The position numbers were made by a program, and so were the translations under genes. Below are positions 21,401 through 29,180 of a stretch of 64,000 nt of DNA, in pieces. This DNA is from Symbiodinium natans (Eukaryota; Sar; Dinophyceae; Suessiales; Symbiodiniaceae). Under the pieces are notes generated by a model, which saw nothing but the letters and a program-made list of their open reading frames with translations, searched no databases and was not told where the DNA came from. The stretch spans positions 616,319 through 680,318 of the forward strand of contig CAJNDS010001513.1 in the NCBI GenBank assembly GCA_905221605.1. Direction: 5' to 3'. Every line of letters starts with the position of its first letter. Positions within the stretch are counted from its first letter, which is position 1.

Positions 21401-22268
21401 TCGTAGACTCAGGTGTCGGTGTAGTCGATGAAGGACCCAGTGCAGTCTCCACTTCCAGCCCATTGCCCGAAGGAAACCCAACCACTTTGTCGCTTTTCAC
21501 CTTTTCACCTACATCCGGCAGCGTCCACTTGCTTTCCTGCGTATCCAGGCAGTAGTAATACTGTCTCCCATCTTCGTGGATATGCCACTCCCAAGTTGTC
21601 CCATCACACGCTCGAACCAGATGCTCGTCTTTCTGAAAACCGTCCGCTCCAGAGACTTGGCGCATCTCATCCGCTTCTTCCGACAACTGGCGCAACCTTT
21701 CAACCTCCATCTCTAGGATCTCCTCCTCCCCCATGGCGTATTCAGCAGTAGGTGCAGCTTCAAAACTGTCCACACCCTTCATCTCCTGTTCACAACCGCT
21801 TTCACCGCACATGGAACTCGCCGAGGGATCCTCTTTAATCTTGTTCAGAGGTCTCCTGGAAGCTTGCAGCATCTCTCCACTCAGATTGGTCTGAGACCCT
21901 TGATCCACCATTCGGCCCGAAGTTGAAGTCGACGGCTGATACCCATGCTTGTGCAACACGCGTAAAACGGTCACCTCCAGTTCACGGTCTATACCGCCAG
22001 TCGCGTCCCAGTTCCTCTTTTCCCCAGGTTTTGGCGATACAACAACAGCTCGTCCTTCAGCTTCAGCATTGCTAACCATATCCACATTGGGATTCATACC
22101 CTCATTGGGGCCTTCTGCAACCGCGGTTTCCTCCAGATGTTCTTCAGCACCAGGCATTACCTCTTCCAGCGCCACCCTTTCACCCAGAGACTCAGTTGCA
22201 CCACTTCCAGCTCCACCATCTTTTCCACCATCCGAGGAAGGTTGGAGCCATCGCTTGGGGGAAGGCAT
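18384..22268 (-). pseudogene. Element 2 giant protein, N-terminal block: WW, S1-like, Trp-rich, three CCCH fingers, SAM-like
   Basis: There are 1,294 codons uninterrupted from ATG 22268. A WW-like domain lies at 225-252 (TWEWHIHEDGRQYYYCLDTQ). Acidic disorder follows to about 660, then an S1-like domain at 665-732, and a Trp-rich patch at 745-785 with about ten Trp (WGTWWTDSWYAGQWYQGSDG). A helical domain spans 790-965. CCCH fingers lie at 976-994, 1069-1087 and 1119-1140, and a SAM-like segment at 1236-1287. The last residues (HLPMLC) come from the inversion joint; in element 1 the protein continues. Element 1 needs two frame changes to cover the same part. The domain set suggests an RNA-binding, RNP-forming protein. 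It has no resemblance to Gag or Pol that I can see. Confidence 0.8.
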
Positions 22269-22320
22269 TGCTTCTTGATCCCAAAAACCTCAAGAAAACC
22301 CTTAACCGCAGGGAACCTAA

Positions 22321-22335
22321 TTTGGGCTCATAACC
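22321..22335 (-). promoter_or_regulatory. Primer-binding site of element 2 (half-tRNA-Met type)
   Basis: Minus-strand GGTTATGAGCCCAAA lies directly after the LTR end CCCCGTA. It is complementary to the anticodon arm of a Met tRNA, as in copia. It is conserved with element 1, although the LTR bodies differ. Confidence 0.68.
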
Positions 22336-22541
22336 TACGGGGGCAACCGAAAGGGGAAAGGAATCAACCCTAACAGTCGCCAGAGGTTTCACCCTGAACC
22401 AACCAGCAAACACCAAAGACACGAAACTTCTTTTTGCTACCGGGCGCATGGCCCAGTCTTGAGCCATTAATACCACCGGGCACATTGACCCTTTTTCTTT
22501 AAACCTCAACACAATTCCTGAATACAAACTGCAGCTCCGCA
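22336..22541 (-). repeat. 5' LTR of element 2 (206 bp)
   Basis: This is the partner of 13834-14039 with one mismatch. Its minus-strand start TGCGGAG abuts CCCTA of the flanking telomeric array. It contains TGGCTCAAG at the position where element 1 has TTTTGGCTCAAG. Confidence 0.9.
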
Positions 22542-22690
22542 TAGGGTTTAGGGTTTAGGGTTTAGGGTTTAGGGTTCAGGGTTTAGGGTTTAGGGTTTAA
22601 GGTTTAGGGTTTAGGGTTTAGGGTTTAGGGTTTAGGGTTTAGGGTTTAGGGTTTAGGGTTTAGGGTTTAGGGTTTAGGGTTAGCGTTTAG
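22542..22690 (+). repeat. Telomeric array flanking element 2
   Basis: About 20 TTTAGGG heptamers beginning with TAGGG after the LTR. Variants TTCAGGG and TTTAAGG occur. Confidence 0.93.
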
Positions 22691-22912
22691 GGTTTAGCTT
22701 TAGGGATTAGAGTGGCCAAGCCCCCACGCTGTGCCCAAACGCTTAGCGAAGTCTCACACCGAAATCCCTAAACTGAACCAACAAACCTTAGCCCGAAATG
22801 AGCTGCCCACCAGAACATGCACGTGTTTGAACTTTGCTTCCATAACTACCCTCAGTGGGATAGCAGGTAATGAGGTTCCATAGAAACTCTAAGGCTACGA
22901 AACCCTCAACCC
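22691..22912. other. Unique sequence, no gene seen
   Basis: No repeat or coding signal is recognised. It separates the telomeric array from a foldback element. Confidence 0.5.
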
Positions 22913-23067
22913 TACTTGAAGGTTCATGGTACTTCCTAACCAATTATAACTGTACTTATAACCCTACTTATAATACCCCTAAAGGGCCTCATAGGGGTTA
23001 TCCCAATTATAAGTAGGGTTATAAGCCCAGTTATAATTGGTTAGTAAGTACCATGAACCTTCAAGTA
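22913..23067. mobile_element. MITE-like foldback element, family A, copy 1
   Basis: Terminal inverted repeats TACTTGAAGGTTCATGGTAC / GTACCATGAACCTTCAAGTA continue inward (AACCAATTATAACTG...CAGTTATAATTGGTT) so that most of the 155 bp pairs with itself. Related copies lie near 33397, 34551 and 39683, and partial ones near 32912 and 35053. Confidence 0.75.
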
Positions 23068-23945
23068 AGCCCCAAACCCTCAACCCTTAAATCTAAACCT
23101 GAAGCGCCAGGCTGGACTGGCAGCGCAGACGGGTCCCTGGGAGCTGTTTGCGCGCCTGGCTGACCTGGCATCTTTTCCGAGCTTCGGTGCTTGCTCAGAG
23201 ACTCTACTATTCGGATTAAGGGTTTAGGGTTTAGCGTTTAGGGTTCCGGGTTCAGGGTTCAGGGTTTAGGGTTTAGGGTTTAGGGTTTAAGGTTTAGGGT
23301 TGAGGGTTTAGGGTTTGGGGTTTAGGGTTTAATATTCCTTAAGTTGAAAAAGTGGTCCTGATATGATTTAAGGAAGACGTCCTTTATGAAGCCTCGCTGG
23401 CCCAGAAAATGCATCGTTGTTGTCCTACTGAATACGTCCATGTTGCCAGCGCGTGCGAATGGCCAAAGTACCCACGCCAGCGCGATGATTACATGCGATG
23501 ATTTCATGCGGTGATTATGTCCATGTTGCCAGTGCTGCAAAATGCCGGAGCATCCACGCCCGCACGATGAATACGCCAATGCTACCAGTGCGTGCGCATG
23601 TCCACAGCATCCCTGCCCACACGATGAATACGTCCACGTTGCCATGAAGCAGCACATACATCAAGCCCAATGGCACCCATGGATCAGGACATCCGACAGA
23701 CGGAAAGCAGCCAGCTCGGTCACGAGATGGCACTTGGAATCCACACAGCTGGCCCCAGAACCTGGCCGCACAATCGCGACCCGATTTTACGACCACAGGG
23801 TTGGTCAAGAGACACACATTTGCTGCACCTGCCGCAGTTCCGTGCATTCCCTAACCTCACACAGTGGAGAAGAGGGTTTAAGCTATTTTGGTACTGGGCA
23901 TCAGGTTCTGGGCCCAGAGGAGAATCCGTAGCGAGGGTTTAGGGT
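23068..23945. repeat. Telomeric array and degenerate tandem repeat, no gene
   Basis: Degenerate TTTAGGG units lie at 23219-23330. From about 23440 to 23650 a loose repeat recurs with words GTCCATGTTGCCAG, CACGATGAATACG and GTGCGTGCGCATG. The remainder is unique with no recognisable protein. Confidence 0.55.
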
Positions 23946-24293
23946 CTAGGGTTATGGGAGCTCATGTAGGAGGAGCAAACGCATCTGGCTCGCGTCGAGC
24001 CAGAAGACTTCAACGTCCCTGAAATTGAGGCAGATGTGTTTTGCCACGCTTGGCCAGCATGAACTCCAAGCGGAGGGGGCGAAGACGTTTCGGAGCCCGC
24101 TGCGATGCTGGGAGGGCGCCTCGGCAAGGCCCTCTCCTTAGCGGGTGGCTCGTCACTCACTCACCCACATCAGGATCGCGATTACAATCTAAGGAGAGAC
24201 ATGGGGGGGGGTTCCGAAACTAGGGGTACCTTGTTGAGGTCCTTACTATAAGGGGCTAATGGGTCCCCTGCGTTCGTAAACTCTCACATTGGG
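23946..24293. other. Unique sequence, no gene seen
   Basis: Short frames occur on both strands without recognisable features. AGGTCCTTACTATAAGGGGCTAATGGG near 24228-24254 resembles a word near 35271-35290 (GGGTCCTTACTCTAAGGGGC). Confidence 0.4.
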
Positions 24294-24384
24294 TTTAGGG
24301 TTTAGGGTTAAGGGTTTACGGTTTAAGGTTTAAGGTTTAGGGTTTAGGGTTCAGGGTTGAGGGTTTAGGGTTTAGGGTTTAGGG
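24294..24384 (+). repeat. Telomeric array at the 3' end of the LINE
   Basis: TTTAGGG units with variants (TTTACGG, TTTAAGG) run directly into the T-run that is the end of the LINE on the minus strand. Confidence 0.9.
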
Positions 24385-25611
24385 TTTTTTTTACGGCTGC
24401 CAAGCGCAAGTCAGAGCTTTGGAGTGTCTCTTAAACAAATTGGGATAGCGCGTAGGCGCAGACGCAAGGTACTCCAGAAATCTTGGTTGAGTTTGAAGGA
24501 TTTGCTTCAAGCCCAGAAAGTCTCTTCTATGATCGGGTGTAGCCGTAATCTCTAAATACTGTCTCAGAATCGGTAGAGCATATTCTACGTTTAGTTCTAG
24601 CCAAAACCTTTGGGGGTGTCCTCTACGAATGGATTTGGTGTATTTTATCCTGTCCTTGTATCCCGGTGAAAAAACTACGTGGTGTGCCGGGTCTGATGGC
24701 GGTTTAGCAATGGACTCGGCTAATTGTACTAGTTGGTCTCCGGTGAGTATCTGCGATGGGAGTTTGGGCCTACCGGCTCGTTTCCATACGGTTTTATTGG
24801 GAATTCGGGAGTAGTAGGAGGATTTAATGCCTATGGCTCTTCGCAGGTGTTTGTACTACCAACCATCGATAGATTTCAAACGCTTAATTTCCAGGGTAAG
24901 CGGGGCGAGGCCATAAAGGAGCGAAGGCAATACTGTGGCTCGGAAAACGGAGGTCTTTTCCTTGGGGGAAAGGTTACTACGCCAAAGTGGCTGGAGTTTG
25001 ATATAGGCCTGGTGCACTGTTACCATTCGGGCCTCTATTGCGGTTTTTGCGGGTGAAGTCCAGGAGATCATGGATCCTAGATATTTAGCCTCTGTTTTAA
25101 CGGGGACCGACGTGCCATCAGTGAAAGTGACCACGCCCGGGCTATCAAGCGGATTAGCCAGGATTTCAGTTTTTTCCTTGTTCAGCTGCAATCCATACAG
25201 GGATGCTTCGACCTCTATGTGTTTTAAGAATTCCTGGATTTGCGGTTTACTCACTGCCAATAATAATGCGTCGTCCGCATATTCTAAATCGTAGACGGGT
25301 TTACCTATGGACCATGTATTTGTTGGGACTCCTGCCTTGCGAAGTCTGTCATCTACATCCGAAAAGAGAACAGTCACTACCATTATGAAGAGGTATGGGC
25401 TGAGTGGACAGCCCTGTCTTATACCTGTGTGCGGTTTACCCCAGGCTTTCTCGCCGAATTTCCCCTGCGTGTAGAAAACTTGTTCAGTGTAAAGATCCTG
25501 GATTACGTCTATGTAGTGGCGGTGTACTCCCAGTCTCTCAAGAGAGACCAGTAATGATCTGTGGTCTACCTTGTCAAACGCCATACGCCAGTCTAAAAAG
25601 AGCAACTGCAA
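24385..25611 (-). mobile_element. 5'-truncated LINE (non-LTR retrotransposon) ending in telomeric repeat
   Basis: This is the 3' part of a LINE, from RT motif A onward, fused at its 5' side to virus-derived sequence at about 25611. On the minus strand the last sense codon is followed by TAA plus six further A, then CCCTAAA repeats. There is therefore no 3' untranslated region before the telomeric DNA. Insertion into telomeric repeat is the simple reading. Confidence 0.82.
24391..25611 (-). pseudogene. LINE reverse transcriptase, truncated, one in-frame stop
   Basis: RT motifs are clear: motif A (FLDWRMAFDKVDH), motif B (GIRQGCPLSPYLF) and the catalytic YADD at about 25281-25270, followed by LNKEKTEIL and YLGSMIS. 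A TAG at about 24856 interrupts the frame after KRLKSIDGW. The same frame then continues with YKHLRRAIGIKSSYYSR to HPQRFWLELN and ends LTCAWQP. Fingers, endonuclease and ORF1 are missing upstream. Similar LINEs are common in dinoflagellate genomes. The copy is dead, because it lacks its 5' part and carries a stop. Confidence 0.88.
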
Positions 25612-26812
25612 ACAACATGAGCTTGCACGAGAGTTCGAGTCCTAGCTCCTTCAAGTGGGTCGCGGACACGTGCCTGAAGTTCTGGTTGATTGGTGGCAGG
25701 TCCAAACCGCCGAGTTCCGACCTGTTCTCCCTCACCTTCAGCAGGTGGTTCAGCCTCGGCTTCGGGCGGTTGTTCGGGCTGATCCTCGCCTCCGCCGCGT
25801 CCCTCACCTTCTCCAGGTACATTATCGCGTCCGGGAGGATGTTCGACTCCGGGATGTTGAACGTCGACCACAGGATCACCTCCTCCATTGTCATCTTCGC
25901 GATTTCCTTCACCGCCAGGCGGTGGTCCTCCCTCGTCGGCGCCCGCACTTCCTCGATCTCTATGTCCTCCTCCTCGATCATCTCCAGAATTTCCTTCATC
26001 GGCTGGTCCCACATCGCCTCCCTCAGGTTCCCCCACTGGAACAAGAGTAGGATGGTCTCCAGCGCTACCGCGAAATCCGCAGCAATGTTTGCATCCGAGG
26101 AGGATCTTGCCCCAAATGCTGACATAAGCGTATCGTTCGTATCGGAGATAAGACAAGACCGCAAGAGGCCCCAGTAGGCGCATTGCAATCCCCTCTCCAT
26201 CGCTTCTTGGCCATACGCTTCGTGCGTGATTGTATATTCCCGCACGCACAATCCCAATATCCGTGCCCATGTGGAGCTGAGTTGTAGCTGGTCCAGACAG
26301 TTGAGTGTACTCTGCGCTCGTAAGCCTGGAAATGGCTTGCCAATCGAGCCACCTGTCACAGCGTAGTACTGGAGAGCGCCACCCAGGGTCAAAATGGAGA
26401 CCCATCCAGTGAGTGGAGATGCCGCACCGGGACTGGTATTGAGTGACTGAGTGGTCACCAAACCAGCTCCAACTTGCGGCATGTAAAGTAAGCTGTCCGG
26501 CAGAAAGATGTCAGTCGCGTTGTTGAACACGTAGGTAAAACTAGCTCTGTAGGTGTCGAGAACCGTGTTGCGGCCGTAATACAGCACGCACGTTACGACA
26601 GCCATGGGAGCAGTGAGTTCCATGGGGGCAAATCCATCGAAAGCCGGTGAGTTGGCTGTGAGCTGAGTTGGCGCACTGGTACTATCAATGCGAAGGAAGT
26701 CAGCAAGTTTGGACATATTCATGGGGATGAGATCCACATGGGTACCGCGGAGAGCGATCTTCCCAGCTGACAACAAAAGCACACAGCTCAAAACCAAAGA
26801 AACAGGTCGCAT
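25574..26812 (-). CDS. Third ORF of the virus-derived segment (412 aa), unknown function
   Basis: ATG 26812 lies seven bases downstream of the capsid-like stop. Residues 1-17 look like a signal peptide or membrane segment (MRPVSLVLSCVLLLSAG). A middle part rich in Thr/Ser/Ala and aromatics (60-160) could be beta-rich. Residues 275-290 are acidic (EMIEEEDIEIEEV), and the C-terminal part is helical. The last dozen or so codons, from about 25611, read into the LINE in another frame, so the natural C-terminus is lost. Position after the capsid gene and the uninterrupted length suggest it came from the same viral RNA. I recognise no family. A shorter overlapping frame (26405-25593) is Pro/Gly/Glu-rich and judged spurious. 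Confidence 0.5.
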   Translation of the reverse strand: MRPVSLVLSCVLLLSAGKIALRGTHVDLIPMNMSKLADFLRIDSTSAPTQLTANSPAFDGFAPMELTAPMAVVTCVLYYGRNTVLDTYRASFTYVFNNATDIFLPDSLLYMPQVGAGLVTTQSLNTSPGAASPLTGWVSILTLGGALQYYAVTGGSIGKPFPGLRAQSTLNCLDQLQLSSTWARILGLCVREYTITHEAYGQEAMERGLQCAYWGLLRSCLISDTNDTLMSAFGARSSSDANIAADFAVALETILLLFQWGNLREAMWDQPMKEILEMIEEEDIEIEEVRAPTREDHRLAVKEIAKMTMEEVILWSTFNIPESNILPDAIMYLEKVRDAAEARISPNNRPKPRLNHLLKVRENRSELGGLDLPPINQNFRHVSATHLKELGLELSCKLMLFAVALFRLAYGV

Positions 26813-26818
26813 TGCAAC

Positions 26819-27649
26819 CTACATGAGTGAACCGACTGTCTTGCCTAAAGCTGCCACAACCTCAACTATGTCTTTGACACCGTTGCCTGTGGACATGGCA
26901 GTACTAACCGCTTGATGCCACTGTTGATCAGTCGATGGCTTATGCATCGTGTGTGTGGCCTGGGCTGGATTGGTTGGATCAAATCGCACCCTCCATTCAC
27001 AAGTAACCAACAACTGCAGCTCAAGAGAACCAACATTCGGCTGGTAAATGCACAGTGGGTTGTTGTAAGCTACGAAGTTCTCACCAAACTGCTGAGCGGC
27101 GAGACCTGTTCCAAGATCAAACTCGGGGATGGTCTTAAATCTGCCTTCATAGACGACCCCTGAAGTGGTCTGCAGTGCTCCAGGGTTCATCAACTGAACA
27201 GAGAAAGCTGCCGGTGTGAGGGTGGCACCTTTCCATGTTGGATCAGACAGATTGTCAAAGGAATGGGAAGTGACATTCCCAACTCCATTGATCACATCGG
27301 AAAGACTAGAAACAGAGTAAGCAAACACTTTGGACCATTCCCGTGCAGAAACGTTGCCGGAAGCTGGGGCCGAAATACACAGCCCTTAAATGGTGAGACG
27401 GTCAGTGGTCGTCAAGACAGCAGATGTCCGAACGACGGTATAAGGACCAACCGCTCTTGGCAAAGGTAAGTGTGTTGGGTGGAAGGCATTGAAAGCCTCG
27501 ACATGAGACTTTGTGGAACCAAAAGGCTTGGACACAGCCCTGCCCGTACCTTGCTTGATCCCTGATAAGCGTGCTTTGGGCTTCAGCCTCCGCTTTACGA
27601 CCTTGCGAACGGCCTTAGCTATCTTCTTGGAAGGTACCTTCGCCATCAT
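26819..27649 (-). pseudogene. Viral capsid-like protein with one nonsense codon
   Basis: The frame begins ATGATG at 27649 with a strongly basic arm (KKIAKAVRKVVKRRLKPKAR), as in many small icosahedral virus coat proteins. It is followed by HPTHLPLPRAVGPYTVVRT, a motif I associate with coat proteins of small RNA viruses. TAA at 27388-27386 interrupts it. The same frame then stays open to 26819 through beta-strand-like sequence (LELQLLVTCEWRVRF). Total length is about 276 codons, normal for such coat proteins. Only one disabling change is visible. Assignment is by motif and context, not by search. Confidence 0.6.
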
Positions 27650-27878
27650 GCAAGACTGTGTGTAGTTTCAAGGGGGTCACTTTGCCTCATGACAAAACAG
27701 AGAAACGGTCTAAGCAGTCAGATGTAAAGAAAAGCCGGTGTGGTAAAGCCGGACAAAATGGAAAAATCACACTGCAACATAACGAATTGTCGCAGCGAGG
27801 GTGCCTCCCGTAGTCATTGCCTGACACCCCCTATCCAACCACATGGCCCTTCCGAGCCATGGACCAGATTAGACCTCG
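27650..27878 (-). other. Untranslated gap between RdRp and capsid-like gene
   Basis: No open frame worth calling. It contains TTTTTCCATTTTGTCCGGC. It probably corresponds to the viral intergenic region. Confidence 0.4.
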
Positions 27879-28136
27879 CTATATTACCGGGGAGGTAACT
27901 GAAATGCGTGCCATAGCCACTTGTTGGGGTGCTCTCACTCGATCCGTCTCACCAGGTTTCATAATCCGTTTGAACCCGGGCACCGACACCAGATGCGGAC
28001 AGACCTCTGGCCTCACCTCAGGCCCGTACCTAGCCAGCAGGCTCGCCACCCTACCACCAGGTGTTGAAGAATAAGCCTTATCAGTGTGGTCCCCCCACAG
28101 CTGTGTAGCTGTAGAATGAACACACAAACGCACCAA
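27879..28136 (-). pseudogene. RdRp C-terminal piece of the endogenous virus
   Basis: An open frame (no ATG) reads WGDHTDKAYSSTPGGRVASL, then VSVPGFKRIMKPGETDR, ending LARISVT-like. I judge it the region after the catalytic palm of an RNA-dependent RNA polymerase, because it follows the motif-F piece and precedes the capsid gene. The catalytic motifs A to C (with GDD) are missing between this piece and the next. Confidence 0.42.
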
Positions 28137-28165
28137 GGGCAGTGCGCAGGGGTAGACAGTACTCT

Positions 28166-28670
28166 TAGGAGAAGTTCATGTTTCTTTTCTTGTACTTGCG
28201 GAAGAGCAGCTTTTCAAAGATGGCTACAACCCATAGGGCCATGACTGACCAACATCCCCATCTGCTATGAGGAGCCTAGGGGGTTTCATTTGGCCATTCT
28301 CTTTGACACCCATGCACTCGAGTTTTATTTTCGCGCTGAGTTTGAAGCTGGGGTTCACTTGTCTCAACGCTTTCTCAAATCCATGGTTGAAGCGGGCCTC
28401 ATCCCACTTCTTTGACTTGAGTTGCTTAAAGCATTTCAACTCAAATAGCTCCTTTTCAACTTGTTCACGAGAAAAGGTATGGAGCTTTCTGTTGCCGCGA
28501 TGTCCTGTGGCCGTGGCAATGACTTCGCCAATCCTCTCGCGATCCTCGGCCGTAAGCGTACATGGGAATGCATTTGCTTTTGTCTCTGTCCTCTCTGCAA
28601 TCGCCGCCTCCACAGCCTCTGGTGTTGGTGCGAAAATCACTGGCTCTTCGACTGACGGTGCAATTTGCGG
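28166..28670 (-). pseudogene. RdRp N-terminal/motif-F piece of the endogenous virus
   Basis: The open frame runs from the telomeric joint to 28224. It contains a helical part (KWDEARFNHGFEKALRQVNP) and then LECMGVKENGQMKPPRLLIA + DGDVGQ, a motif-F-like signature (K.E.M...G..KPPRLLIADGD.GQ) of wei-like virus polymerases. A frame change follows at about 28240; a related reading goes on in the next frame to about 28166. The 5' end is removed by CCCTAAA repeats. Confidence 0.58.
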
Positions 28671-28748
28671 GTTTAGGGTTTAGGGTTTAGGGTTTAGGGT
28701 TCAGGGTTCAGGGTTCAGGGTTTAGGGTTTAGGGTTTAGGGTTTAAGG
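28671..28748 (+). repeat. Telomeric array at the 5' end of the virus segment
   Basis: About eleven TTTAGGG/TTCAGGG units directly joined to virus sequence at 28670/28671. Confidence 0.92.
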
Positions 28749-29080
28749 TATGGGTACTTTTGAAAAAGCAGGCGTTGGGAAGCATGAGAAGGCATTGCCA
28801 GGGCTTCTAGGGATTGAAGCACGGGCGAACGCATGCACGACCTAAACCCTAAACCCCAAGCCCTGAACCCCAGACCCCATACCTCTGAACACCGAAGCCC
28901 AGAGCCCTAAGCCCTGAACCCCGAACCCCAGAGCCCTAAACCCTGCACCCCGAACCCGAAACCCTAAACCCCCACTGCCCTCTTTGCCCGAAGATCCACC
29001 CGTCTTCGAGCCTGAGCGTGGAGCTACCTTCCGAGTCCTGCCACGAGGCGCTCTCGTAGCTTGAGGGTTCGGGGTCTTGG
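28749..29080. other. Unique piece plus degenerate CCCTAAA-type sequence
   Basis: From 28833 to 28975 the words CCCTAAACC, CCCTGAACCC and CCCCGAACCC alternate: decayed telomeric repeat in the opposite orientation to 28671-28748. No gene is seen. Confidence 0.6.
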
Positions 29081-29180
29081 TTGGGATGTTCCCCCTTATA
29101 CGAACAGTCCTTAATAAGGATTACAACACCCCCTAGTATAATCCCGATTAAGGACTGTTAGTATAAGGGGAACATCCCAA
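29081..29180. mobile_element. MITE-like foldback element, family B, copy 1
   Basis: Inverted ends TTGGGATGTTCCCCCTTATA / TATAAGGGGAACATCCCAA with inner AACAGTCCTTAAT / ATTAAGGACTGTTA. About 100 bp. Relatives lie near 29627, 44727 and 46779. Confidence 0.75.

Larger units (their letters stand above)
13834..22541 (-). mobile_element. LTR-flanked element 2 carrying a giant CCCH/S1/WW reading frame
   Basis: This is an 8.7-kb element with 206-bp terminal direct repeats (13834-14039 and 22336-22541) that differ by one base. It has a primer-binding site (22335-22321), a giant frame starting at 22268 and ending at 14421, and a polypurine tract (14049-14040). On the minus strand the 5' flank ends ...CCCTA and the 3' flank begins CCCTA..., both inside CCCTAAA repeats, which fits a 5-bp target duplication in phase with the telomeric array. 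No reverse transcriptase or integrase is seen. The near-identical LTRs imply recent insertion, yet the frame holds an inversion and a stop. Confidence 0.82.
25612..28670 (-). other. Endogenous segment of a small positive-strand RNA virus, fused to the LINE
   Basis: Gene order on the minus strand is RdRp pieces, an untranslated gap, a capsid-like gene and a third ORF, with no introns. The 5' end is cut in the RdRp by telomeric repeat (28671). The 3' end is cut by the LINE at about 25611 in the same orientation. The RdRp motif style resembles wei-like and Sclerophthora/Plasmopara-virus-like RNA viruses known from protists and oomycetes. That placement is from memory and tentative. Confidence 0.65.

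Noticed and set aside
22192-22542. Frame of 116 codons across the 5' LTR of element 2 (also in element 1 at 11632-11937)
   Set aside because: It crosses LTR, primer site and the start of the giant gene in another frame. Similarity between elements here is explained by LTR and gene conservation.
25593-26405. 270-codon frame overlapping the third virus ORF
   Set aside because: Its second half is Pro/Gly/Glu-rich, typical of a shadow frame; the overlapping 412-codon frame has better protein character and a plausible start.
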